From the NCBI GenBank assembly GCA_041191145.1, contig JBEEPK010000071.1, forward strand, positions 1-9,024: a stretch of 9,024 nt of DNA, read 5' to 3'. Numbering within the stretch: the stretch's first letter is position 1; each line of letters begins with the position of its first letter. The notes beneath the pieces were generated by a model. That model searched no databases. It saw only the letters and a list, made by a program, of their open reading frames with translations, and was not told the origin of the DNA. The stretch is from UBA961 sp041191145. GTDB lineage: Bacteria; Bacteroidota; Ignavibacteria; Kapaibacteriales; UBA961. The translations under genes were made by a program, and so were the position numbers. Shown in pieces: positions 1 through 6,947 of this stretch.

Positions 1-99
1 TCCCAATAATCGTGGTCTGTACTGGGATTTGTAGGATTGTGGGATTGCGCAGGACATTTGGAAATCCCGGTAATCCCAAGAATCCCAATAATCGTGGTC
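1..99. repeat. 82-base repeat element with GGGATT/AATCCC hairpin
   Basis: A 17-base sequence beginning TCCCAATAATCG occurs at 1-17 and again, identical, at 83-99, giving an 82-base period. Between the copies lie three GGGATT-type motifs (24-29, 33-37 as GGATT, 41-46) followed by three AATCCC motifs (63-68, 72-77, 81-86) at 8-9 base spacing. The two sets can pair inside out into a long imperfect hairpin with a loop at about 47-62. The first copy begins at the window edge, so more units may lie upstream. Reading frames through it give only repetitive Asn/Pro/Gly peptides, so I treat it as non-coding. It may be a dispersed intergenic repeat; no transposase or cas gene is visible. Confidence 0.7.
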
Positions 100-186
100 A
101 AGATTTGGCATGGTTTTCCCTCTGCAAGTATCATGTCATCCATTTTTTTCGCAATTTGCGATGCGATTTAGCAAGGAAGCAGAAGC

Positions 187-1035
187 TTGAAGGTTATTCC
201 CGTAGATAAACCATTGTGTCTTAGCAATTCCGGTGAATTAGAAATTGTCTTTCTCGGAGTTGGCGGAGCATTTTCTCAGACGCTGTTTAATACCAATTTC
301 CTGATCATCAAAGGAGATGCGCATCTTCTTGTGGATTTTGGAACAACGGGTCCGTTTTCCCTACCTGCATCAACCGGTTTGACCTTAACCGACATTGATG
401 CAATACTTCCAACGCATAGTCATTGCGATCATATCGGTGGCATTGAATCACTTGCTTTGTGGAATCGCTATGTGGCAATACCGCAATTCAGCAAGAAGAA
501 ATTGTCGATGATTATTTCCGAAGAATATGAAGAAATTCTATGGAATTATTCATTGCGTGGTGGAATGGAACAGAATGAATATTCTGCAGAAGGTAAACCA
601 CTTGTAATGTCGGATTTCTTTGAATTGATCAGACCTCAGTGGATTGAACGCGAACCGCGTTTGAAATTGGAGATTGATTTTCAGGGAATTCACATAGAAC
701 TCTTCGGCACGAATCATGTGCCCGAACAAGCATCCAGCGCATCGAGTGCATTCATCACACATGGATTGCATATAGATGGTCGCATTTTCGTTTCTGGTGA
801 TACAAAATTCGATAGAGAATTATTGGACATGTATGCGGATCGTTCGGATTATATGTTTCATGATGCATCATTCTTTCCCAATCCCGTACATGCATCACTT
901 GAAGAATTACGCACTCTGCCGGCTGACATGAAAGAGAAAATGTTTCTCGTGCATTATGGGGATGCTCATGCCAATTATGATGTGAGTGAATTCTACGGAT
1001 ATGCCCAAAAAGGAATGCGTTACATATTCGATTGA
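187..1035 (+). CDS. MBL-fold metallo-hydrolase (RNase Z/phosphodiesterase-like)
   Basis: This is a 282-residue metallo-beta-lactamase-fold hydrolase, probably cytoplasmic because no signal peptide is seen. The dinuclear metal site appears complete: H77-S-H79-C-D81-H82 (HxHxDH), H177 in TNHVPE, D205 in SGDT and H256 in LVHYGD. Further conserved-looking residues are H225-D226 (FHDAS) and H236 (VHASLEEL). The tail pattern FHDAS, VHASLEELRTLP, KMFLVHYGD resembles MBL proteins annotated as RNase Z-like or cyclic-nucleotide phosphodiesterase-like; the substrate cannot be read from sequence. The start is TTG at 187, chosen because AAGGAAG at 173-179 sits 7 bases upstream and the protein reaches the first beta strand soon after. 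Its last 16 bases overlap the 3' end of the convergent gene. A link to cyclic nucleotides is only suggested by that neighbour. Confidence 0.9.
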   Translation: MKVIPVDKPLCLSNSGELEIVFLGVGGAFSQTLFNTNFLIIKGDAHLLVDFGTTGPFSLPASTGLTLTDIDAILPTHSHCDHIGGIESLALWNRYVAIPQFSKKKLSMIISEEYEEILWNYSLRGGMEQNEYSAEGKPLVMSDFFELIRPQWIEREPRLKLEIDFQGIHIELFGTNHVPEQASSASSAFITHGLHIDGRIFVSGDTKFDRELLDMYADRSDYMFHDASFFPNPVHASLEELRTLPADMKEKMFLVHYGDAHANYDVSEFYGYAQKGMRYIFD

Positions 1036-1715
1036 ATTCCTTTGCCACCCATCAATTTTGACAATAAATCGCTATTGAATACCATGCGCAATGAGGTCTC
1101 AACCTCAATGTCTTTTTTCATCAATTCCTTCAATTGCTCTTTGTCCCAAAGCAAGCACCGCGTTTCATCTATCGTTGTGACTGTCGCTGTTGTAAGATTA
1201 CCCGATAGAAAACTCATTTCTCCAACGAATTGTCCATTCCTCACATAACTTACGATTGCATTATCCACTTCTATTTTGGCAAGTCCATCAGAAATCAATG
1301 CTAATTTATCAATCGTGGTATTCTGGTGCACCATCACGAAATCTGTTGGTAAATCCTCTTGTCCCGCTATATTTAGTAGTTTTCGAAAGGCACTTTTCGG
1401 CATGTCTTTGAATACTTTTGCATGCAATGCCAATTCTTCATCAGTAAATTTCAGATTTCTTCTTTCGCGATAGAGCATCGTGAATTGATAGCCATTGACA
1501 AGGATATAAAACCCACACCATACTATTTCCGCCCATTCGGGAGCATGGAGATCCCTAAAATGATAGATCAATTCAATATTGAAACCAATGATGATGAGTA
1601 CGCGAAGCCAGAGGATGTCTTTGACAATAAATCCCGCAAGATAGAAGAGATTAAAGATGCTGGTGATGATGAACTCGGTAATTGAGAACTGTGTTTGCAT
1701 ATATGTCTCGACCAT
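1020..1715 (-). CDS. Popeye-like membrane protein with cNMP-binding-like domain
   Basis: From ATG 1715 this gives 231 residues. Three hydrophobic segments (about 16-30, 34-50 and 62-81) are followed by a cyclic-nucleotide-binding-type beta roll (about 97-222). The phosphate-binding cassette region reads FVGEMSFLSG then NLTTATV (163-179): the GE pair is kept (G165, E166), but the arginine expected in RSATV-type cassettes is T175. Ligand binding may therefore be altered or absent. Three helices plus a C-terminal cNMP-fold domain is the plan of Popeye (POPDC) proteins, whose bacterial relatives are known; an ordinary membrane-anchored cNMP protein is the alternative. The frame is open to an ATG at 1787, but a good promoter match at 1733-1762 would lie inside that longer version, favouring 1715 (or 1700). 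It is divergent from the protease gene and convergent with the MBL gene. Confidence 0.85.
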   Translation of the reverse strand: MVETYMQTQFSITEFIITSIFNLFYLAGFIVKDILWLRVLIIIGFNIELIYHFRDLHAPEWAEIVWCGFYILVNGYQFTMLYRERRNLKFTDEELALHAKVFKDMPKSAFRKLLNIAGQEDLPTDFVMVHQNTTIDKLALISDGLAKIEVDNAIVSYVRNGQFVGEMSFLSGNLTTATVTTIDETRCLLWDKEQLKELMKKDIEVETSLRMVFNSDLLSKLMGGKGIQSNM

Positions 1716-1732
1716 TCTAGAAAAGTGTATGA

Positions 1733-1762
1733 CAAAGATACGCATGTTTCCCGCTTTGCAAA
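1733..1762 (-). promoter_or_regulatory. Bacteroidota-type promoter for the Popeye-like gene
   Basis: On the minus strand, TTTG (1762-1759) is followed after 18 bases by TATCTTTG (1740-1733), matching TTTG-N(17-23)-TAnnTTTG. Transcription would begin near 1726, giving a leader of about 10 bases before ATG 1715. Sequence match only. Confidence 0.5.
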
Positions 1763-1772
1763 TCAAGATGCA

Positions 1773-1802
1773 TTGATTCCATATCATCTTTTACTATGTT
1801 TG
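1773..1802 (+). promoter_or_regulatory. Bacteroidota-type promoter for the secreted protease gene
   Basis: TTG (1773-1775) is followed after 19 bases by TATGTTTG (1795-1802), matching the Bacteroidota consensus. The expected transcription start, about 5-7 bases downstream, falls on the ATG codons at 1806 and 1809. The message may therefore be leaderless or nearly so, which fits the lack of any Shine-Dalgarno sequence there. Confidence 0.45.
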
Positions 1803-1805
1803 TTT

Positions 1806-4800
1806 ATGATGTTACGATACCTACTCATAGTATTGCTTTTAGCAACAGAAATTCTGGCTTCTGATCATTGTCTGCTCTATCCGGTTGCACTATCTGAAAG
1901 AGTGCAAACATCAGATTTGATCATTGAAGCAGAGATAATACGCGACTCTGCATTTGCTGAAAAGAACATGATTTATACGGCCTATCAATTGCGAGTCTTG
2001 GGTACATTGAAAGGCGCAGAATTCGAAACAATTCAAATGCTTACTGAAGGTGGAATATTAACAAATAGAGCATTGATAGTAAGACCTTCACTCACTCCAA
2101 CCATCGGCTCAAGAGGGATCTTCTTTTTGAAGAATTCGGGAGCTTATCATGTGCCTTTTGCCGGACCTCAAAGTATGATTGCATTACAGGAAGATGGCAA
2201 AGCGCATGAGCCTTTTCGGGTATATCCAACAATGATTGATGCGATAGAAAGAATCGTTGCACTCACCGGAATACCATATCGACATATACCAATTATTCAA
2301 AAAAGCGATAAATCCGAAAAGACATTGGCTGCGAGTATCACTGCAATTTCACCGACTACTTCAACTGCCGGTAGAGGATCTATTCTGACAATCTCAGGTT
2401 CCGGTTTTGGTGCGAATAGAACAGGCAATGCAAAAGTGGAATTCAAAAATGGAAATGATGGAGGAGCAACTTGGACATTGCCCGCATCATCACAATATGT
2501 GTCATGGTCTGATGCGGAAATTCAAGTGCGTATACCAACTTTGGCAGGTACGGGACAAGTTCGCGTGACCGCGGCTGACAATTCAACCGCTATTTCGGGT
2601 CAGACACTCACGATCGACTATTCACTGCTCAATACTTCACTCAATCGTATTTGGTTGAATGGTCAAAATGGCAATGGCGGACATACATTCGTGTTTAATT
2701 CTTCCTTTGGAACTAGTCCCACCGATGCTGCCAAAAGAGCATTGCAAAGTTGGCGCTGCAATACATTTGTGAATTTTGCAGTAAGTGCAAATACAACGAG
2801 TATCAATCAATCTTCGAAGGATGGAGTCAATGTGATTTCATTCAATGCGAGTTTACCAGCAGGCGCTTTGGGAGTGACTTATAATTGGTATGCAGCATGT
2901 GCTGCCAATCAATACTATAATGATGAATTTGATATGATCTTTTCGCCGAATCCCGGAGTTGGTTGGAATTTTGGTCCTGGACCTACCACGGGAAGTAGAT
3001 ATGATTTCGAGACCGTTGTTGTTCATGAATTGGGTCATGCACATCAACTCGGACATGTGATTAATGCAAATTATGTGATGCATTATGCATTAGGTCCCAA
3101 TACGGATAAACGCACATTGAATCCTATATCTGATATTGCCGGTGGAAGTGATGTGGTGACATTTTCAACTGCTACAAAACCCTGTGGTCCTGATGAAATG
3201 ATTGCACTGAATACGAATAACTGTCAACTCTTTGCTCCTCCGATTGCAGCATTTTCCGCAACACCCACATTGGGTTGTTCGCCGCTACAAGTACAATTCA
3301 CTGACTTGAGTCAGAATAATCCCACGACTTATGCATGGGATATCGATAATAATGGAACGACGGACTATACCACGCAAAATCCACTGCACACATATACCAT
3401 TCCTGGAACATATTCCGTGAAATTGACCGTGACAAGTGGTAGTGGAATGAATAGTGCGACAATGACAAATATGATAACGGTGAATCAAAGTCCGATTGCA
3501 ATTGGTCAAGGAGCATTCACTGCATGTCAAGGATTTCAACAAGTATTGGGTCCTACGATTGCACCCTCAGGTGGCTTACCTCCTTATACATATTCATGGT
3601 CTCCCTCAACAGGACTCAGCAATGCATTCACACTCAATCCAACATTGCCGATTGATTTTACGAATCAAAGAATCTATGCTCTTACAATCACCGATCAAAG
3701 AGGATGCAGCATAATTGTTCGAGACACAGTGAATCCCAATCCCGTGATGATTGTCAGTGCCGGTGCCGATCGAACTGAATGTGCTGGTACAGTGGTCACA
3801 TTGGGTGGAACTCCAACTGCGGTTGGTGGAACGATGCCATATACATATGCTTGGTCGCCGACTGTCGGACTCAGTTCTTCGGTGATTGCCAATCCAACAT
3901 TTGTGATCAGGCAGAATCAAATCTATGTGGTTACCGTAACTGATGCTCGAGGATGCATCAAACAGGATACCATAAACATTGCAATGCATCCGGAATTAAC
4001 GGTGAATGCCGGAAATGACAAAGTGATTTGCATGAATCTTCAAGATACGATCGGAGGAAAACCAACAGCAAGTGGTGGCTTTCCTCCATATCAATATCAA
4101 TGGTCACCTGCCATAGGACTCTCTTCCGCGACCATTGCGAATCCAATCATCACTAATCCTCAAACACGCAATTATATCCTGCAAGTCACTGATGGTGCGG
4201 GTTGTACCAAGAAAGACACCGTACAAATCACTGCAATACTTCCCATAAAACCAGCACTTCGTATTGTGAAAGGAAATACAATTCTTTGTGAAGGTGATAG
4301 CATTGTGCTGGAAGCGATGGGGGATCTTGCAACATATCGCTGGAAAGATGGTTCGAATAAAAGAACAGTCACCATTCGCAAATCAGATACCGTTTTTGTG
4401 GAAGGTAAAAATGCGAATGGATGTGCAATGATGTCCGACACCATGATCATTCGCATGATTGATGCACCGAAAATGAAGATAATAGGATTAGGAGAATATT
4501 GTGCGAATGACATCATTACCGTATATGCCGACCCAGCTCCGAATTTTTCGCAAACATGGTCTATATTCGGTGGTGATATCATTGGAATCAATACAGCAGA
4601 TTCTGTGAAGATTCGCATGCAGAAATCAGGCATTATTCAGCTTGAGAGAAAACAAGGAAATTGCACATTCACACAACGTGATTCAGTGCGAGTTTTTCCG
4701 CGATTTGATGGGAAGATTACAATTGAAGGTAATAAAGAATCATGCGAAGGAGATACGGTGATTCTTTCGATTGAAGGTACTGTGCGTGAATATACATGGC

Positions 4801-5366
4801 CAGATGGAACCAAGGGTAAAAAAACATTGAATCGTTCCGGAATATTCTGGGCTGACATTGAAGATATTCGCGGCTGTTTTTCACGATCGGATACCGTTAC
4901 GATTCGATTCAATGCACCTCCCGTGAAGCCGACGATCACTGTGAATGGAGATTCACTCATTGCATCAAGCGCGACTGCATATCAGTGGTATTCTGAAAAG
5001 GGAGAAATACCAAATGCACTCTCGCAATGGTTCATTCCCGATACCACCGGATTTTATCAAGTGCGTGTGTGGAATGTTGAGGATTGTTCAAGCATTTCAG
5101 ATCCATTCTCTTTCATCAGAGTAACTGCATTGCCAAAAGATGAAAATCAGGCATCCATCATTCTTGGTCATCCGATAGACAAAGAACTGCGCATCCTTCA
5201 TCCATATCAGAATCCTCAAATTTCTATCTTCAATATGTTTGGAATACAGGTATATCAAGAAAGAGCAGAATCACATCAGCATTCGATATTAGTTGAACAT
5301 TTACCTCAAGGGTATTATTCATTAATCATCGATACTGAAGTGCTGCCGATTCTAATCCTCCGTTGA
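1806..5366 (+). CDS. Secreted multidomain metzincin-type metalloprotease, T9SS-sorted
   Basis: This is an 1186-residue exported protein. Start 1806 (or 1809) is chosen because the signal peptide MLRYLLIVLLLATEILAS begins there; the frame is open from 1695, but that extension is not signal-like and crosses the divergent promoters. Order: N-terminal domain of unknown type (about 21-165); IPT/TIG domain (175-272); zinc protease domain (about 280-470) with HELGHAHQLGH at 407-417 (ligands H407, H411, H417; base E408) and a Met-turn candidate M425 in NYVMHY; PKD domain (479-559); three SprB-like repeats (563-813); Ig-like cysteine-paired modules (about 818-1040); a last beta module to about 1107; and a C-terminal sorting-type domain (about 1112-1186) with LPQGYYSLII and the terminal ILR. 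The matrixin-like signature has Q414 where the family usually has glycine. Likely role: cell-surface or released protease or adhesin; substrate unknown. Confidence 0.9.
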   Translation: MMLRYLLIVLLLATEILASDHCLLYPVALSERVQTSDLIIEAEIIRDSAFAEKNMIYTAYQLRVLGTLKGAEFETIQMLTEGGILTNRALIVRPSLTPTIGSRGIFFLKNSGAYHVPFAGPQSMIALQEDGKAHEPFRVYPTMIDAIERIVALTGIPYRHIPIIQKSDKSEKTLAASITAISPTTSTAGRGSILTISGSGFGANRTGNAKVEFKNGNDGGATWTLPASSQYVSWSDAEIQVRIPTLAGTGQVRVTAADNSTAISGQTLTIDYSLLNTSLNRIWLNGQNGNGGHTFVFNSSFGTSPTDAAKRALQSWRCNTFVNFAVSANTTSINQSSKDGVNVISFNASLPAGALGVTYNWYAACAANQYYNDEFDMIFSPNPGVGWNFGPGPTTGSRYDFETVVVHELGHAHQLGHVINANYVMHYALGPNTDKRTLNPISDIAGGSDVVTFSTATKPCGPDEMIALNTNNCQLFAPPIAAFSATPTLGCSPLQVQFTDLSQNNPTTYAWDIDNNGTTDYTTQNPLHTYTIPGTYSVKLTVTSGSGMNSATMTNMITVNQSPIAIGQGAFTACQGFQQVLGPTIAPSGGLPPYTYSWSPSTGLSNAFTLNPTLPIDFTNQRIYALTITDQRGCSIIVRDTVNPNPVMIVSAGADRTECAGTVVTLGGTPTAVGGTMPYTYAWSPTVGLSSSVIANPTFVIRQNQIYVVTVTDARGCIKQDTINIAMHPELTVNAGNDKVICMNLQDTIGGKPTASGGFPPYQYQWSPAIGLSSATIANPIITNPQTRNYILQVTDGAGCTKKDTVQITAILPIKPALRIVKGNTILCEGDSIVLEAMGDLATYRWKDGSNKRTVTIRKSDTVFVEGKNANGCAMMSDTMIIRMIDAPKMKIIGLGEYCANDIITVYADPAPNFSQTWSIFGGDIIGINTADSVKIRMQKSGIIQLERKQGNCTFTQRDSVRVFPRFDGKITIEGNKESCEGDTVILSIEGTVREYTWPDGTKGKKTLNRSGIFWADIEDIRGCFSRSDTVTIRFNAPPVKPTITVNGDSLIASSATAYQWYSEKGEIPNALSQWFIPDTTGFYQVRVWNVEDCSSISDPFSFIRVTALPKDENQASIILGHPIDKELRILHPYQNPQISIFNMFGIQVYQERAESHQHSILVEHLPQGYYSLIIDTEVLPILILR
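3492..4244 (+). repeat. Three SprB-like tandem protein repeats within the protease gene
   Basis: Three modules of 83-85 residues (563-647, 648-730 and 731-813) share the pattern C..., GGxxPYxYxWSPxxGLS, NPxx, YxLxVTDxxGC, DTV. Cysteine pairs are 574/634, 659/717 and 742/800. Shorter modules after them keep one pair each (828/873, 899/953, 980/1024). The DNA copies are diverged, so this is an old protein-level duplication, not a recent DNA expansion. Confidence 0.8.
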
Positions 5367-5394
5367 TATTCTGCTTAGTGTATCCTTCCTATGA

Positions 5395-5456
5395 AACAAA
5401 AAGTACGGATCTGATTTCAATGCTTGGTTAAGAATGATTCTTTTTGTTGTTTTTTG
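5395..5456 (+). terminator. Possible intrinsic terminator after the protease gene
   Basis: AACAAAAAG (5395-5403) is a perfect complement of CTTTTTGTT (5440-5448), and a T-run (5450-5455) follows. The 36-base loop is long and the stem AT-rich, so this is weak. A second short palindrome, AAGAATGATTCTT (5430-5442), overlaps the right arm. Placed 28 bases after the stop codon, as expected for a transcript end. Confidence 0.3.
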
Positions 5457-5475
5457 GAAAAAAACTTGAAAAAAA

Positions 5476-5556
5476 TCAGTAGTCATTCAGTAATGATTAC
5501 GGAGACTGACCTCATAAATTTGCTCAAACTTAGGAGACAGTAAAGAATTCTGCTCC
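5476..5556 (+). promoter_or_regulatory. Promoter element and hairpins upstream of the LuxR-type regulator
   Basis: A perfect -7 element, TAAATTTG, lies at 5515-5522, but no TTG is found at the right distance upstream. It is bracketed by two inverted repeats. One is TCAGT (5476-5480) with ACTGA (5505-5509), enclosing a near-complementary AGTCATT/AATGATT pair. The other is GGAGaCAG (5533-5540) with CTGCTCC (5550-5556) in the expected leader. The missing -33 element and flanking dyads would suit an activated or autoregulated promoter; this is inference. Confidence 0.35.
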
Positions 5557-5586
5557 AAAAGGGTGTAAAATAGCAATTGAGGTCTT

Positions 5587-6111
5587 ATGTCAAAGCGGAG
5601 TAATCAGTCATCGGGAACTGAAAAAAAAGGTAAGGCTGGTCGCGGAAATAGAAAGCGTGAGTCGGACACATCATTTTCATCCATGCAGTCTGAATTGATG
5701 AGTAAAACATTGGAGCTCATTCAAATAAAGGATATCATGGGTAATGCGCATAGAGCATTGTCAGGAATGAAGAAGGAAATTGACAGGGCTGATCTTAAGC
5801 TCATGTTGAAGGAGATATTGCGCTCATTACAGGTGGAAGGTACGAAGAAGCGAGATTGGGAATTGTTCCACTCGCAATTGCGGATGTACAATGAACCGTT
5901 CATGGAGGCATTATGCAAGAAATTTCCCACTCTTTCACATCAAGAGATACGCATTGCATCGCTTCTCAAGTCCGGCATGACCACAAAGGAGATTGCCGAG
6001 CTTTTTGCAATTCAGGTTAGGACTGTTGAGAATCATCGTTTCAGCATTCGTAAGAAGATGCAAATTAGCCCTGATAGAGATTTGGTATCTGTTTTACAAA
6101 ATCTTACATGA
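5587..6111 (+). CDS. LuxR-type helix-turn-helix transcriptional regulator
   Basis: 174 residues. The N-terminus (1-30) is basic and low in complexity, followed by a helical, possibly coiled-coil segment (about 35-90). A C-terminal GerE/LuxR DNA-binding domain (about 113-160) reads FPTLSHQEIRIASLLKSG, then TTKEIAELFAI and VRTVENHRFSIRKKM. The tract WELFHSQLRMYNEPFMEAL before it resembles the region preceding the HTH in Bacteroidota Y_Y_Y/TPR-LuxR regulators, so this looks like the output end of such a protein without its sensor. No receiver domain, membrane segment or ligand domain is seen. ATG 5587 has GAGG at 5579-5582, one of the clearer ribosome sites here. It stands alone between intergenic regions; its targets are unknown, and the protease gene upstream or its own promoter are only possibilities. 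Confidence 0.88.
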   Translation: MSKRSNQSSGTEKKGKAGRGNRKRESDTSFSSMQSELMSKTLELIQIKDIMGNAHRALSGMKKEIDRADLKLMLKEILRSLQVEGTKKRDWELFHSQLRMYNEPFMEALCKKFPTLSHQEIRIASLLKSGMTTKEIAELFAIQVRTVENHRFSIRKKMQISPDRDLVSVLQNLT

Positions 6112-6128
6112 GATTCATAAGTGATTGC

Positions 6129-6158
6129 TTTGTCGGTTGGAAAAAGTCATTAGATTTG
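6129..6158 (+). promoter_or_regulatory. Bacteroidota-type promoter for the riboswitch operon
   Basis: TTTG (6129-6132) is followed after 18 bases by TAGATTTG (6151-6158), a full match to TTTG-N(17-23)-TAnnTTTG. Transcription would begin near 6165, about 15 bases before the first riboswitch helix. Confidence 0.55.
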
Positions 6159-6177
6159 CATCATTGATTTGACATAG

Positions 6178-6310
6178 GCCTCAAGTTTTGTCAGTAATTG
6201 ACAAGAAGGAATCAGGTGTAATTCCTGAGCTGTCGTGCAACCGTGAATCCAATCGGATCAGCCGGATACTTCCCTTGAGAGTCAATGCATAGCACTCACG
6301 AGAAGGTGCG
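6178..6310 (+). ncRNA. Cobalamin (B12) riboswitch
   Basis: Conserved B12-aptamer blocks occur in order: GGAATCAGGTGTAATTCCTG (6208-6227), AGCTGTCGTGCAACCGTGA (6228-6246) and CAGCCGGATACTTCCC (6259-6274). Supporting helices are closing CTCAAG/CTTGAG (6180-6185/6274-6279), TTGTCA/TGACAA (6188-6193/6199-6204), GGAA/TTCC (6208-6211/6270-6273), TCAGG/CCTGA (6212-6216/6224-6228) and ATCC/GGAT (6247-6250/6255-6258). Just downstream a hairpin, GCAC/GTGC (6292-6295/6306-6309), carries CACGA (6297-6301) in its loop, complementary to TCGTG (6233-6237) in the L5 region, as expected for the L5-L13 kissing contact. It should repress the two downstream genes when cobalamin is bound. How is unclear, as the preferred start codon lies about 65 bases further on. 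Confidence 0.88.
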
Positions 6311-6374
6311 GGCATCTGCGGTACGAAATATGACCATGGCCACACTTTCTTTTATCCATAAAGGTGTTGATACC

Positions 6375-6947
6375 ATGAAGTTACAGATGCATAGCAAACT
6401 CATTCTTCTTTCTGCTCTTATTCTTATTGCCGCATTCGGCAGAATCATTCCTCATCCATATAATATGTCACCAATTGCCGCAATGGGCTTATTGGGCTCT
6501 GCGTATTTTTCTAGAAAATGGATGGCTGTATTGATTCCATTCCTAGCCACTTGGTTCAGCGATCTCTTTATCAACAATGTGATTTATGCTGAATTATTCA
6601 ATGGATTTACTTGGTTTTATGAGGGCTCTGCTTGGGTTTATGGTAGTTATGCATTGATTATCATGATGGGCTATATTCTTTTGAATACTGTATCAATAGC
6701 ACGCATTGCATCGAGCAGCATTCTTGCGACTTCTATCTTCTTCCTCATCACGAATTTTGGTGCTTGGATTGGAAATCCCATGTACCCACAATCTTTTGAG
6801 GGATTGATGATGAGTTATGCCGCAGGTTTGCCATTCTTGCAAGGCAGTTTTGTTGGTGATTTGATGTATTCCGGTATTTTATTCGGTGGTTTTGCATTGG
6901 CCGGCAAGACATTGAATATTTCGATTGCAAAAACAGAGCAGATATGA
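6375..6947 (+). CDS. DUF6580-like membrane protein, candidate B12 uptake (S-component-like)
   Basis: 190 residues with about five or six hydrophobic segments (roughly 7-22, 32-46, 49-66, 88-105, 113-132, 153-176). Signature tracts are RIIPHPYNMSPIAAMGLLG (23-41), WFSD (60-63), ITNFGAW (125-131) and GLPFLQGSFVGDL (151-163). These match my memory of the DUF6580 'putative transport protein' family, which resembles ECF-transporter substrate components. Control by a B12 riboswitch points to cobalamin or a precursor as substrate; no ECF ATPase or T subunit is nearby. Start 6375 is chosen because AAGG (6361-6364) precedes it at 10 bases and the first membrane helix follows directly. The frame is open from ATG 6285, but that lies beside the aptamer and before its L13 hairpin. 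Its stop overlaps the next start as ATGA. Confidence 0.85.
   Translation: MKLQMHSKLILLSALILIAAFGRIIPHPYNMSPIAAMGLLGSAYFSRKWMAVLIPFLATWFSDLFINNVIYAELFNGFTWFYEGSAWVYGSYALIIMMGYILLNTVSIARIASSSILATSIFFLITNFGAWIGNPMYPQSFEGLMMSYAAGLPFLQGSFVGDLMYSGILFGGFALAGKTLNISIAKTEQI

Noticed and set aside
1..99. CRISPR array
   Set aside because: Repeats of 17 bases at 82-base period with internal hairpin motifs and no cas genes do not fit CRISPR spacing.
12..209. 65-residue open frame over the 5' repeat
   Set aside because: It is a translation of the AATCCC repeat (Asn/Pro/Gly-rich) and overlaps the MBL start; no coding character.
1422..1685. Plus-strand open frame opposite the Popeye-like gene
   Set aside because: Antisense shadow of a gene with clear helices and domain; no motif of its own.
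1716..1787. N-terminal extension of the Popeye-like protein to ATG 1787
   Set aside because: It would cover both divergent promoter matches and adds no recognisable domain.
1695..1805. N-terminal extension of the protease to ATG 1695
   Set aside because: It would place 37 non-signal residues before a normal signal peptide and overlap the divergent gene start.
3285..4633. Several minus-strand open frames within the protease gene
   Set aside because: They are shadows of the repeated modules and show no domain or start signal.
5449..5464. T6-GG-A7 palindrome as a terminator
   Set aside because: The stem is only A-T pairs with a two-base centre, too weak and too tight a loop to fold usefully.
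6330..6356. Terminator within the riboswitch expression platform (CCATGG palindrome then T-rich tract)
   Set aside because: The stem is short with a mismatch and the T-tract is interrupted by C and A; not convincing.
6285..6374. N-terminal extension of the DUF6580-like protein to ATG 6285
   Set aside because: This ATG lies between the aptamer and its L13 hairpin; the first membrane helix and a ribosome site favour 6375.
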